Positions 11,842-22,890 of a stretch of DNA of 64,000 nucleotides are shown here, in pieces. Position 1 is the stretch's first letter. Every line of letters begins with the position of its first letter. The DNA is taken from positions 1,607,658 through 1,671,657 of the forward strand of contig BFEA01000034.1 of NCBI GenBank assembly GCA_003427395.1, in the 5' to 3' direction. Below the pieces are notes generated by a model that had not been told where the DNA came from, made no database searches, and was given only the letters and a program-made list of their open reading frames with translations. Source of the stretch: Chara braunii (Eukaryota > Streptophyta > Charophyceae > Charales > Characeae). Both the position numbers and the translations under genes were made by a program.

Positions 11842-13762
11842 ACTTTGGGATATGATTTCGCAAAAAATACTAAGTAAAACACTGAAATCCCGAAGTGTGT
11901 TTACGGTACCGAAACACTGCAAACACTTCGGGAAATGACTCCACAAAAAACAAATTGAAAGCCCGAAGTGTGTTTTCGATACCGAAACACCGAAAACAAT
12001 TGGGGATATGACTCCGCAAAAACTATTAAGTAAAACACCGAAGTCCCGAAGTGCATTTTCGGTACCGAAACTCCGAAAGCACTTCGAGATATGACTTCGC
12101 AAAAAAGACTAAAACTGAAATCCCAAAGTACATTTTCGGTACCGAAACACCGAAAGCACGTTGGGATATAACTCTGCAAAAAATACTAAGTAAAACACTA
12201 AAATCCCGAAGTGCGTTTTCGGTACCGAAACACCGAAAGCACTTCGGGATATGACTTCGCAAATGCCTAAGAAAAACATTGAAATCCCGAAGTATATTTC
12301 CGTACCGAAACACCGAAAGCACTTTGGGATACGATGTATTAAACATCGAAATCCCGAAGTGCATTTTTGATACCGAAACACCGAAAGCACTTTAGGATAT
12401 AACTTCGCAAAAAAGACTAACACCGAAATCCTGAAGTACGTTTTCGGTACCGAAACAACGAAAACACTTCGGGATATGACTCCGCAAAAAATACTACGTA
12501 AAACACCGAAATCCCGAAGTGCGTTTTCGGTACCGAAACACTGAAAGCACTTTGGGATATGACTTCGCAAATGCCTAAGAAAAACACCGAAATCCAGAAG
12601 TATATTTTTTGTATTGTAACACCAAAAGTACTTCGGGATATGATGTATCAAACATCGAAATCCCGAAGTGCATTTTAAGTACCGAAACACCGAAAGCACT
12701 TCGAGATGTGACTTCGCAAAAAGTACTAACACCGAAATCCGGAAGTATGTTTTCGGTACCAAAACATCGAAAGCACTTTAGGAGATGACTCCGCAAAAAA
12801 TACAAAGTAAAACACCGAAGTCCCGAAGTGTGTTTTTGATACCGAAACACCGAAAGCACTTTGGGATATGACTTTGCAAAATGCCTAAGTAAAACACCGA
12901 AATCCCGAAGTACATTTTCAGTACCGAAACACGGAAAGCACGTCGGGATATGCTGTATTACACACCGAAATCCCGAAGTGTGTTTTCGGTACCGAAACAC
13001 CGAAAGCACTTCGGCATACAACTTCGCAAAAAAGACTAACACCGCAATCTCGAACTACATTTTCGGTACCGAAACATCGAAAACACTTCGGGATATGGCT
13101 CCGCAAAAAATACCAAGTAAAACACCGAACTTCCAAAGTGCGTTTTTGGTAACGAAACACTGAACGCACTTCGGGATATGACTTCGCAAATGCCCAAGTA
13201 AAACATCGAAATCCCAAAGTATATTTTCGGTACCGAAATACCGAAAGCAGTTCGGGATATGATATATTAAACATCGAAATCCCGAAGTGTATTTTCAGTA
13301 CCGAAACACCGAAAGCACTTGAGGACATGACTTCACAAAAAAAACTAACACTGAAATACCGAAGTACGTTTTCGGTACCGAAACACTGAAAGCACTTCGG
13401 GATATGACTCCGCAAAAGATACTAAGTAAAACACCGAAATCCCGAAGTGCGTTTTCGGTAACGAAACACTGAAAACACTTCGGGATATGACTCCGCAAAA
13501 AATACTAAGTAAAACACCGAAATCCCGAAGTGTGTTTTCGGTACCGAAACACCGAAAGAACTTCGGGATATGACTTGGCAAATGCCTAAGTAAAACACCG
13601 AAATCCCATAGTACATTTTCGGTACCGAAACACCGAAAGCACTTCGGGATATGATGAATTAAACATCGAAATCCCGAAGTGCATTTTTGGTACCAAAACA
13701 CCGAAAGCACTTCGAGACATGACTTCACAAAAAAGACTAACACTGAAATCCCGAAGTACGTT
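11842..13762. repeat. satellite array with four-monomer higher-order repeat
   Basis: About 25 monomers of 68-83 bp share the core ATCCCGAAGTGCG, TTTTCGGTACCGAAA, CACCGAAAGCACTTCGGGAT. ATCCCGAAGTGC and GCACTTCGGGAT are a 12-bp inverted pair around a second palindrome (TTCGGTACCGAA). Monomers differ in the spacer: A (ACTCCGCAAAAAATACTAAG), B (ACTTCGCAAATGCCTAAG), C (ATGTATTAAACATCG) and D (ACTTCGCAAAAAAGACTAAC). From about 12166 they cycle A-B-C-D with period 308-311 bp (starts near 12166, 12475, 12783, 13094, 13403), with one extra A near 13486. All long frames here are periodic translations of the satellite. Confidence 0.95.
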
Positions 13763-14339
13763 GTCGAGCGCATCAGTCCGGCACCGCACCAGGGCAGCGA
13801 GGGACCCTCCCGGCCGCGTCACGCCGGAGTTGGTTATAAATCCTTCGTCGCGAATATACATGGATCTTCCGCAGGCCGCTCCGACCGAGTGCGCCAGCCA
13901 TACCTCTCGCGAGCCCCTACGACAGGACAGGGCCTACGCGAGGCACGACTTACCTCCACCTTACGGGAGTTGTCACCTTCCTTCGGTGGGCGTATCCCTG
14001 CCGAGCTACCAGTCCACGGTACAAAAGCTGATCAGTTGCAATCGCAGAGGTGGACCAGCTGAGGGCGTTTCTCGTTCGCTGTAGCATAGGGGGTACGCGC
14101 GGTAATACGCCTCTATCGGACCGGCACGTGAACCGACATCTTGGGGGGTTGAGGTCCCAAGCGCGACTCGTCATCGGTCGACTAGGACACATCCCACACA
14201 CCACGCGCACACCACTCTACAAGCACAAAGTAAAATACACACACACACACGAAACGACACAACACAAACAGTGCGACAACGCTCCTAGTCCCTCGGTAGT
14301 CATCCCATAACTTTCAGATGTGGAAAGCGGATAGGCGTC

Positions 14340-14530
14340 ACGCGCGAGACTTAGTATTAACCGCGCGGATACAAGGCTAACTCATATCGCCTCGCAATGC
14401 AAGTATAAGCAATCACAATGATGACGTACTATGTNACGCGCGAGACTTAGTATTAACCGCGCGGATACAAGGCTAACTCATATCGCCTCGCAATGCAAGT
14501 ATAAGCAATCACAATGATGACGTACTATGT
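14340..14530. repeat. 95-bp exact duplication flanking a single N
   Basis: Positions 14340-14434 and 14436-14530 are identical, joined by one N at 14435. This is typical of two contigs whose overlap was not merged; one copy is probably redundant. Confidence 0.93.
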
Positions 14531-15325
14531 AGTGTCCATAATCAAGCGGTCCCTCGTGGATCCGAGTACCGCTTATGACACTCAAGTGTCAGACTCGAAG
14601 TGTCGTGATGGTCTAATCCCTCACGATATCGCACGGCTGAAGGAATAGTCGTGCAGCCGCCACGAGACCTCCGGACTTTGGTCTGAGCGTCTCGGTGGGT
14701 AAGGCAAATAGGCTCTGCACGGGGGCAGATTCCTTCCCTTCAGAGTCTAGGGCTTAGGATGTCCTGGATAAGGACCTTGAATCCCGGCCCAGGACTACCG
14801 TCCGACTATAAAATTCTCTAAAACACAAAGGGTAAAAAAAGATCTCTCTTTTCTCTCAAACCATAATCTGGTTAACCCTTGCGCGCGGTCACAACGGGGC
14901 ACGCGAAACGCTCGAGCCACATATATATACACATATATATAGAGGACTATTAATATAGGATGATCACTTCTCACAGTCACAGTGAGACTCCTCTCAGCCA
15001 TATATGTATGTAATCGCAGACAGTCACATCCAGAGTGCGAACCACAACCATACCTGCAATCATATCAAAGATCCAACAAAAGCCCACGCACTACACGGGG
15101 TCAACTTCAACCATTCTCTATGCTCATACCGCTTGCTTTAGCTATACAAGCCTCACTCTTGTGCAACTCCCCAAATCAAATACTCAGTACCTCTGTTAAA
15201 TGGTCATTCAATAAAATCCGAGTAAAAACATAATAAAACAATTCAAACCATAGGGATAAAGCCTTTAGGTTGAGTGGCAAGAGCGGATTGGAGTTGAATC
15301 GTAAGCCGACGAGTCGGCAACCGAC

Positions 15326-15344
15326 CTGTTATCAGTGATAACAG
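15326..15344. repeat. 8-bp perfect hairpin CTGTTATC/GATAACAG
   Basis: CTGTTATC and GATAACAG are separated by AGT. The same stem with loop GAGA occurs at 39493-39512, again preceded by a gaatcg...cggcaa...cgac context. This suggests that the sequences ahead of the two hairpin arrays derive from related elements. Confidence 0.75.
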
Positions 15345-15616
15345 CAGATGATCCTCGTAGGATCAGGCTGAATCTAGTCCAAATCTTGAATCAAACAGTC
15401 AAGAGGACCTGTAACACAAGACAGGTCAATTCGCAAGCTAGATCTATAAGTCAATGGAGAATAATCCCCATATCACGATCTCACTCAAGTCATCTTAATT
15501 AACTAAGCCTAAATTTACCTTTAAGTAGTGCCCAAAGCAAAGGTAGACCCTGGCATAATCTTCCCTATACAAGGTGGATTGTCAGAATCGTCACCTGTCA
15601 AAATATAATTTATCTC

Positions 15617-15950
15617 CTTTAACTAAGAAAATTTCGGCAGCACTTCCCGTATGAAAAGTGTCTTTCCATAATTTATATCAGCCCGAATATGAAAACAAAA
15701 CTAGTCTTTGACTTTTCAAAGTCCAATTTTGTCTAACTCCCTGAATTAGCAAAAATTTTGGCAGCACTCCATTTAGAAAATGAGACTTTCCAGATTTTTA
15801 CTAAGCCATATATGAACTTTAGGCAAGTTGAACCTTGAAAAGTCAAAAATTGACTAAACCCCTGGATTTGTAGAAATTTCAGCAGCGCTTCCCGTAGAGA
15901 AAATAGCTTACCAAAATTTATACAAAGCCAAGTATAACAAAAAATCTCAG
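15617..15950. repeat. three diverged tandem units of about 125 bp
   Basis: The phrase AAATTTCGGCAGCACTTCCC or a close variant recurs near 15628, 15758 and 15876. Each is followed by a GAAAA...CTTTCCA block and then AAGCC or CAGCCCGAATATG. The repeats lie in non-coding DNA of the inserted element. Confidence 0.75.
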
Positions 15951-16212
15951 AAAATGCGAGAATTGATCTAAGTAAAAAAACTTAGCTCAGAAAATGCAAG
16001 AATTGAATCTAACTCCTATCGCTCTAGCATATAGCGAGCCTCTGAAGCAACAACCTGTCAACCTGAAACTCAAACCAAGTAGTAGCCTCACTCAGTCACA
16101 TGCAGGCCAAACCACAAAGGTAAGTACTCTCACCATCCCAAGTCAACCTGAACAAACAATAGTTCATGATCTTTCAATGATTTAACCCTTTATGCCCAAC
16201 TTACATAAGGCA

Positions 16213-17160
16213 TAAGGTCAGGACACCCAAACTTATGGAATGAACCTTACCTTAGTCAGGCCTAAAGTCAGATCACCTAAACTTATAGAGCACATCTGAC
16301 TTAGCCAAATATAAACAAAACAGAGGGCACAACTACTTCTCTCTTCCTTGGGCATATAACTAGACCACTCTAGTTGCCCTGAACTGTTTAAATATCAAGT
16401 TGTATATATCTCTCTGAACTTAATCTTCAAAGTGGACGTAGGGCTGAGCCGCTCAACTTAGAACACCGCGCAGCCTCCCCAGACTTACATTCAGTTATAT
16501 CTCTTAATTATACTCTCTTCAGTTGTGATAAGCTATAGTCAGGCTACCTAAACTTATAGAGCGGCCTGACTAGCCTGTTCTTAATAACACAATAATATAA
16601 TATAACCAAATTATAACCTTTGGTTCCAGCATGTGCGAGGCATTGGATTGGGTCAGACTACCTAAACTTATAGAACGGTCTGATCCATTGCCGGGTTCGT
16701 TCCTCTCTGATCCAGTCTCTGCGCGGCAGTAGGCTAGGCCACCTAAGCTTGTAGAGCGGTCTGCCTCCTGCCAGAATTACTCTTTCAGAATAAACAGGGG
16801 AAGGGCTAAACCACCTAAGCTTATAGAGCGGTTCAGACCTCCTCGTTCATAAACAACTAAGCCAAAAGAAAACCCCAAGTAAACAAGGCAACCCAAGGTA
16901 CCTAAACTTATAGAGCGCCTTGGGTCTCTGAAAATCACTCACAGTCAGCCCTCACAGTCAGAGGGTCAGGGCACCTAAACTTATAGAGCGTCGTGACCCT
17001 TCATGCAATTCACAACACCGGGTCTCCCCAAACTTATGGGGACTTCCCAGCCTTCAGAGTTACAGGCTACCTAAACTTATAGAGAAGTCCGATGCTTCAT
17101 GCAGAACCAAAATAAACAAAGCGTTGAACTTCCCCAAACTTATGGGGACCTCCCAGCCTC
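16213..17160. repeat. hairpin array 1: constant loop, covarying stems
   Basis: About eleven copies of CCTAAACTTATAGAGCG or variants are flanked by inverted repeats that differ from copy to copy. GTCAGAT/ATCTGAC is at 16267-16300; TAGTCAGGC/GCCTGACTA at 16536-16572; GGGTCAGAC/GTCTGATCC (one G-T) near 16650-16686; ACCCAAGG/CCTTGGGT at 16891-16925; AGGGTCA/TGACCCT at 16962-17000. Two members use a shortened loop, TCCCC AAACTTAT GGGGA (near 17026 and 17132). The members near 16731 and 16806 are imperfect and the one near 17066 is weak. No coding potential spans the array. Function unknown. Confidence 0.85.
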
Positions 17161-18859
17161 AACGACCCAATCAGACTGCTCACAATACTGCCTTCCTCCC
17201 AACCTCCCTCTCCAGATGCAACCCCTTTTTGTTCACAATCTGCTTTCAGGTAATCAACAAGGCTGAAACCGAGGTTGCACACACGTTCCTTTACTTAGTC
17301 TGACTTCAAGTCATGAAAGTCAAACCAACATCAGAGTACAGGATTCACGCAATACACTCAGTCAAACCATAGAAGGACGTATAACTAAGGATTATAGTTG
17401 GTTTATAAAAAGGGTCAGGGAATTACTGCTCAGTTCCCTGCCTCCATGACTCCTCCTGGGTCCCGACAGAGCTCCCGCAATCGGTGGGGCGAACCTCCCA
17501 CAGAGGCCTTGGCCCGGATTACGGGTTGCAATCCCACCTGCCGCCTTCCTCTCAGGACGAATCAGACTAGACTCAGAGGAAGAAGGACAGAAAAAGAAAG
17601 TGTGAGACTCTCAGATCCAAGAGAGTTACACTCAGACTCACACGAGAAGGCCTTCTTGTCTTCCGCGCCTGAGGGCCCCGCAACGATGGCCATAACACAC
17701 AGCAGCTTGGTCAATCCGTAGTCAAACTGCTGAAACAGACCCTTCCTGACGGCTCCCAATTCGCAGTGATAACCTCCTTCCTCAAGCCGCAATACCGCCT
17801 CCCTAGCCCGGGCTCTCACCACGCAGCCTAGTTCATCTGAGTTCCATAAAGTACACCCCCTCCTCCCTTATTCTCTCGCCATAGCCTGTAGCTGGTTCGC
17901 CTTAGTAGAGCAAACGGTGCTCCGGTCAACAGAAACTTTGCAGCCACCATGGCTGTCGCACGTGTTGTGCGCCAACGGTCATGTAAAGTAGACATATACA
18001 GTCGGTAGCCTGTCAGTCTGTTCAGTGTATACTATGATCGAAAACACAGCAATGCACAGGACCCGTATAGTAGCTCAAGAGGCGCAGCACAACACTGTCT
18101 CGTCAATGCCAAAGCGCAGGCCTACAGCAGCAAATGCAGATACATGCAAATCCCAAGCCCGTCGAGCACCTGCCGAGACCTGATGGGAGCAAGATATTTT
18201 CTTTTCACCCGAGACCACGGGCCAGCTCCCGCTGATACACCACGCTGCCCCCAAACCATAGGTAATTATTCTCTCCTCAAAATCTGACTGCCGCTGCGGG
18301 TAGTCACGGCAATACCCAGTAAGGCACAGTAGTGACATTGGTCTCAGCAGTACGGCCCCGATGCCAACGATCTTAAGTCCAATCCGACCGCACCATCTTA
18401 GGACCCGCCGCTGTAGCCAACGGCTCGCTGCTGCAACCGTCAGTAGCTCCCCCAACTGAGCTAGTGGGGGGCCAGTGTGGTAGGAGCAGAAACAGCCTTC
18501 TCCTCCAATCGCATCAAGCAACAGCTTAACGAGCCCCTGCAGTTGCTAGCAGCGCCCAGCTTTTATCACTACCCGCGCCAAGTGAAAATGAATCTTCCGC
18601 TGAGACAGGACCGGATACATCCAGCAAGTAGCCCCTTTCTCCTCGCTCCCTTCTTACTTCTCCTCAACTCTCCCTTTCTCCGCACCGTGCTAGCTCGCAC
18701 ATCCACTCCCGTTTAGCAATCAGCCCGATTCCTCGTCGCTGCTAGATGCGAGCGCACGTCTTCCACCCAACGATTTCACGCATGGACTTTGCAATCCGCC
18801 GATATGCCAAGCCACAGGTCGCCCCGCGCAGCTTTTAGGACAAAATTAGCCAAAACCGA
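17161..18859. other. no recognised gene in inserted element
   Basis: The stretch has only short or low-information open frames (for example 17398-17721 plus and 18075-18521 minus), none with a recognisable motif. It is treated as non-coding interior of the insertion. Confidence 0.45.
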
Positions 18860-19657
18860 ATGTATCTATCCTTAGAGGGGGACCGGAAGCATGCGCGCTT
18901 TATAGCCAGAGAGGAGTTACTTCCATTCGACAAAGCAGGCAAACCCGAGTGTATCTACCGCTGGGATATGGCTCTATACATCCATCCCCGCCCTGAGGTA
19001 AGTATTCCTTGGCTCCCACGCTACTCCATCGATCAAATGACCGACATCGAATGTACTCCCCGTCAGAAAGCGGACGCATTCATAGCCATCTCGATGCCCT
19101 TCGCGCTATACGCACACCCCGGGCAACGGGTATGCTCCCGAACATGCGACTACTCTCTCGGCACTACCATCGATAGGATGGGTAAACGAATGGATGTCCC
19201 CCTAAAACGTAGGGATATACATCGTTATTTCAAGCAGCAAACCCCTCCCACGCGCAGCCCATACCCCCAGTACCACTTAGCCTACCTCCTAACTTCTAAA
19301 TCCGACTCCATCACCGGATTCGCCCGACTTCAAACCCCCCTGACTGCTACTTCCCCTCGCCCAATCCCGCTAAAAATTCCCACGAACCAACTAGCTTCTA
19401 CCCACCTTCTCGACTTTCCTCTACACTCACACGCAGCACCTTTCTCTACTAAGTCCTTCTCTACTAACTCTCTACCAATCCTGACTTCAGAATCGGGGTC
19501 GCGAGCCCCGAAAACCCCCGCTCAGCAACTTAGTTTGTCAACAACGGCCAAGAAACGGCCGAGTAAGCGAACTTTCACTCCCGCCATTTCTTCCCTCCGC
19601 CATAACCTCACGCAACAACTTTTTCGACTGACTCCTTTTCTACTAATCTTCTACTAA
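18860..19657 (+). CDS. unrecognised open frame, 265 codons
   Basis: An ATG-initiated frame of 265 codons lies in a GC-rich part of the insertion. The first 130 residues have mixed composition; the last part is Ser/Thr/Pro-rich and looks like low-complexity translation. Short phrases recur around GAATGTATCTA/GAGTGTATCTA (near 18858 and 18946). No domain was recognised. It could be an element-encoded protein or chance openness. Confidence 0.2.
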   Translation: MYLSLEGDRKHARFIAREELLPFDKAGKPECIYRWDMALYIHPRPEVSIPWLPRYSIDQMTDIECTPRQKADAFIAISMPFALYAHPGQRVCSRTCDYSLGTTIDRMGKRMDVPLKRRDIHRYFKQQTPPTRSPYPQYHLAYLLTSKSDSITGFARLQTPLTATSPRPIPLKIPTNQLASTHLLDFPLHSHAAPFSTKSFSTNSLPILTSESGSRAPKTPAQQLSLSTTAKKRPSKRTFTPAISSLRHNLTQQLFRLTPFLLIFY

Positions 19658-20099
19658 ATCTAACCCCATCATTGAATTCGCCCGGGGTCAAAACGCCGTG
19701 AACGACTCTTCCCTCCTCCAAATCCGCTCGGAAATGAGCGGGCTATGCCCGTTTTCTCCCTCTCCTTCCATACCCCGGCGCACTAACTTTCCCTCCTAAC
19801 TCCTTTTTCACTCCTCCATCCGCCATTCTGACTCTACCATCGAACTCGCCTGCTCCCAAAACCCCAAATTCCACTCCCCCCTTTCCCGTTTTCGTCAAGG
19901 ATCGCGCAGGCAGCCCCGTTTCTGTTGCGCCTCACCCACCTCTCTGCCATCTCCAGCCTTCCTCTACTCCGCGTGCACCCGTCGCGGCTCCCCGTCCCAG
20001 TTCATTCCCTTCCTTTGTTGCCCTGGGCTCCTCGCCTGCGCCACACTGCGCGTTACCCCGGACACCTCGAAGGCCTCAACTGATATAGGCGGTGGGACG

Positions 20100-20747
20100 G
20101 TGGCCATCGAAGTCGACGTCCGCTACGGAGTGCGTAACAACTCACTGGCCGAATCAACCAGCCCCGGCCGCCGGTACACTGCCGCGGTGCGCGCTTTCTG
20201 CACGTCTATCGTGGTGACTCATCCCACACCAGCCAACAGGAAAAACGCGGGCCTGCTACTCCGCCTCTTCAGAATCCCAACGGGCTTACTGGCACCCACG
20301 TCTTCTACAGCAGATTGCGGGATCGAGGGCGCGGCCCTACCGCTCTTCCTGAAGCCTGGGCTCAGGTGGCATGGGTCCCAACCCAGATCTTGGTGGCTCC
20401 AGTGGGCACTTTGGGGGCCAGAGTGGAAACGGGCACCATGTGAACTGCGTCATGCCGTAGTACCGCTGTGGGGCACTGGCCACTGTGCCTCAGACATACT
20501 TCACCATCTACCGGGTCCCATGAGCATGCTCACGCTCAGGCCTCTCGCAGCAGAATGTGGGCGGCGGGCAGTACGCTTGCAAAAGGGCCCCGCCACTCAG
20601 TTTTCCTCCGCCTCGTGGACTAATCACCCACCAGTCCGTATGTGTGCCGAACCCCTCGGTCCGCGTTTTCAAAACAGGGAGGATAGAGAAATTTGTCGGC
20701 ATTCCAAGCACGCTGGAACCCGAATGACCCATCGAAAGAGGCGCTAG
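20100..20747 (+). CDS. unrecognised open frame, 215 codons
   Basis: A GTG-initiated frame of 215 codons in a GC-rich segment. The composition is Arg/Pro/Ser/Trp-rich, with no motif I can name. GC-rich DNA opens frames by chance, so the coding claim is weak. Confidence 0.12.
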   Translation: MAIEVDVRYGVRNNSLAESTSPGRRYTAAVRAFCTSIVVTHPTPANRKNAGLLLRLFRIPTGLLAPTSSTADCGIEGAALPLFLKPGLRWHGSQPRSWWLQWALWGPEWKRAPCELRHAVVPLWGTGHCASDILHHLPGPMSMLTLRPLAAECGRRAVRLQKGPATQFSSASWTNHPPVRMCAEPLGPRFQNREDREICRHSKHAGTRMTHRKRR

Positions 20748-21322
20748 CTCAAAGTCCCTGTCCAGTGTCCCCACCGGCGCCCCTTAAAAACCGACCCAAA
20801 GAGGGCAAACTCAAAAAAGATAATAATAAGGTCGACAATCAACCCTCGACGTTGTGCAAGTCTGGGATTCTGCGGGCCACACCCTGTCGTCGATACCCCC
20901 GCGCGTGCCGAGCCCTCGCTCCTACCGTGCGGAGGCCTGGCGCGCGTCCTATCTCCCGCACACTCCACTCGTCGCACTGTCGCTGTCGATGCCGTCCTCC
21001 ACGCACGCGCCCTTGTCTCGGTCAAACGTGCCAATCAACAAAAAAAACATCCTTAAATCCTAGTTTAATCAAGAATAGATAAATAATAAAAACAAAGCGA
21101 CCGGCATCTGTGCCGGCCTTATAATCAACAACAAGGGAAGAAATCACGCGCGCCTTAAACCTGCGCGTCCACGCACTCTCTACTTCTGCATATTCTAGTC
21201 AAACCTTCCAGTCAACCCCCTGCCGCGACTTGCGCGGCCTTCTCAAAAATTCCGAACCGAATTTATTTTCGGTCACTTGCGAAGACCAGGGCAGATACCC
21301 TTGTAAGGGTATTCGCGCTGAC

Positions 21323-21720
21323 AACGTTTTCGGTACACCGAAAGCACTTCTGGATATGACTCCGCAAAAAATACTAAGTAAAACACCGGAATCCCGGAGT
21401 GTGTTTTAAGTACTGAAACACCGAAAGCACTTCGGGGTATGCTGTATTAAACACCAAAATCCCAAAGTATGTTTTGGGTACCAAAACACCGAAAGCACTT
21501 CGGGATATGACCCCACAAAAAAATACGGAGTAAAACACTGAAATCCCAAAGTGCGTTTTCAGTAGCGAACCATGAAAAACACTTCGGGATATAACTTCCC
21601 ATAGCTAGTAAGTTAAATCCCGAAACCAGTTTTCGGTGTTCACAAAACCCGAAGTCATAAATGGACCTTTTGTCTTCACCAAACCCAAACACTGATTTCG
21701 GTAACTTGGTTTAGCGAGTT
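21323..21720. repeat. continuation of the satellite after the insertion
   Basis: Monomers of the A and C spacer types resume directly after the insertion (ACGTTTTCGGTACACCG) and decay near 21600-21720. More degenerate TTTCGGT motifs trail off. Together with 11842-13762 this shows the insertion landed inside one array. Confidence 0.9.
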
Positions 21721-22620
21721 CGGTAACATTTCGCTAACAAGCTTTGATGCTAGGTTCAACGAATTTTTCGGGGTCCATTGACCACGAGTGCTTCATGCTG
21801 GGAAAGCATGAAGTTGGGTGTACCTCATGGCCAGGTTCATGCTTTCCAAGTATGAACATAGCACCGGTTGAGCCTGACCCTAAAGGAAGGGGATGGTGGA
21901 GCGACAGGCAGGTTCTTTTTCTTCTTCTTTGCTTTTTTAAAAATAGATCAGCCCCAATGCCCAAGGCTCGTTTTTTTTTGTTTTTTTTTTTTTTTAACCA
22001 AAACCTCTTATGGGGGGGATTAACAGTTGAGTAAGTGATAAAAGCATCCTCCTCAAGTGGCTTCCCTATTGGAGGGCTAGGCCTTATTTTTCGAGAAATG
22101 CACACCATTACTCCAACCCAGGCCCCACTCACCCTGCCCCTCCACTTCCGGCCTACCCCCCAGTCTGTCACCCCTTCACCGCCCCCTCTACTTCCAACCT
22201 ACCCTCGGTCTGTCAACCCTCCGCCCCTGCGATGCACTGAAACTGAACCTGACCCCCAACCTACCCCTTCACCTCCAACCCCCACTTACCCCCTGTCAGC
22301 TACGCCCGCCCCCCCTGCCCTACACTAACACTGAACCCACTCCCTCTCCCCAGACCCCACGGCATGTCCACCCTCTACCAGTTGCTTTCTCGCATCAGCC
22401 CTCCTCACTACCAAGCCTGCCAACCCCGTACCATCTCCTGTCTGCCAACCAGGAATGATTTTTCAAGCAAATAGCAAGCACCATAACAAAGTGGGCTAAA
22501 GTCTGGGAACAACATGGAAGAGGGACCTAGGGCAGCCAGGGAAAGATATAACAAGAGGCAAGACAGAGGTAGAACAAGGAAGGATTCTCAGTATAGACGT
22601 GGGGTAGGCGCTAAACCAGG
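21721..22620. other. no recognised gene; T-run and C-rich stretch
   Basis: A T-rich run at about 21970-21997 and a C-rich segment (22100-22340) give chance proline-rich frames. CATGCT/AGCATG motifs repeat around 21793-21845 (TTCATGCTGGGAAAGCATGAA is a hairpin). No gene is seen. Confidence 0.5.
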
Positions 22621-22624
22621 GGTC

Positions 22625-22890
22625 TTGTCGGCTAGCTCAGTAGGTTTCATGCCTGAGTGCCACCATGTAGGTGTTGGGTTCTATCCACGTTGCCGTCAGT
22701 TTCAGTGGCCTGAGGAAGATTGTTGGGCACGGCCGGTTAACATTGGTTACTCGCTGGGGTGAGTTCTGCTGCCGTGTAACCCGTAGCAATGCGGGAGCAT
22801 CAGGCCAAGTGGAAGTGGCCGCTCAGGTCGTGCTGCGGCCGGTCGGGACGCACCCACTACGCATCCAATCAAAACAACTCTCAAGTTCAG
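22625..22890 (+). mobile_element. tRNA-derived SINE candidate
   Basis: TAGCTCAGTAGG at 22633-22644 matches the RNA polymerase III A box (TRGCTCAGTNGG). GGTTCTATCC at 22677-22686 resembles a B box at normal tRNA spacing. The acceptor stem does not close as in a working tRNA, and an unrelated GC-rich body follows, as in tRNA-headed SINEs. No A-rich tail or target duplication was confirmed; the 3' end is a guess. Confidence 0.5.

Larger units (their letters stand above)
13763..21322. mobile_element. 7.56-kb insertion in the satellite, no recognised coding
   Basis: The satellite breaks inside a monomer at GAAGTACGT and resumes at ACGTTTTCGG. The inserted piece begins TGTCGAGCGC and ends GCGCTGACA, so ACGT is duplicated and the ends read TG...CA. 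This looks like a retrotransposon-type insertion with a 4-bp target duplication. No RT, integrase or transposase motif was found in any frame and no clear LTR pair was spotted, so it may be a non-autonomous derivative. It carries hairpin and tandem repeats. Strand is not assigned. Confidence 0.6.

Noticed and set aside
11842-13500. Cys/Phe-rich repeat protein frames on the minus strand
   Set aside because: The frames reproduce the satellite monomer in translation and shift phase between monomers of different length.
11842-13762. CRISPR-like repeat-spacer array
   Set aside because: Spacers fall into four recurrent types rather than being unique, units are diverged, and the context is eukaryotic.
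15261-15310. Second tRNA-like head (GGTTGAGTGGCAAGAGCGG)
   Set aside because: The B box is poor (GAGTTGAATCG) and the stems do not pair.
22633-22686. Functional tRNA gene
   Set aside because: A and B box-like motifs are present, but no closed acceptor stem or credible anticodon arm could be drawn.
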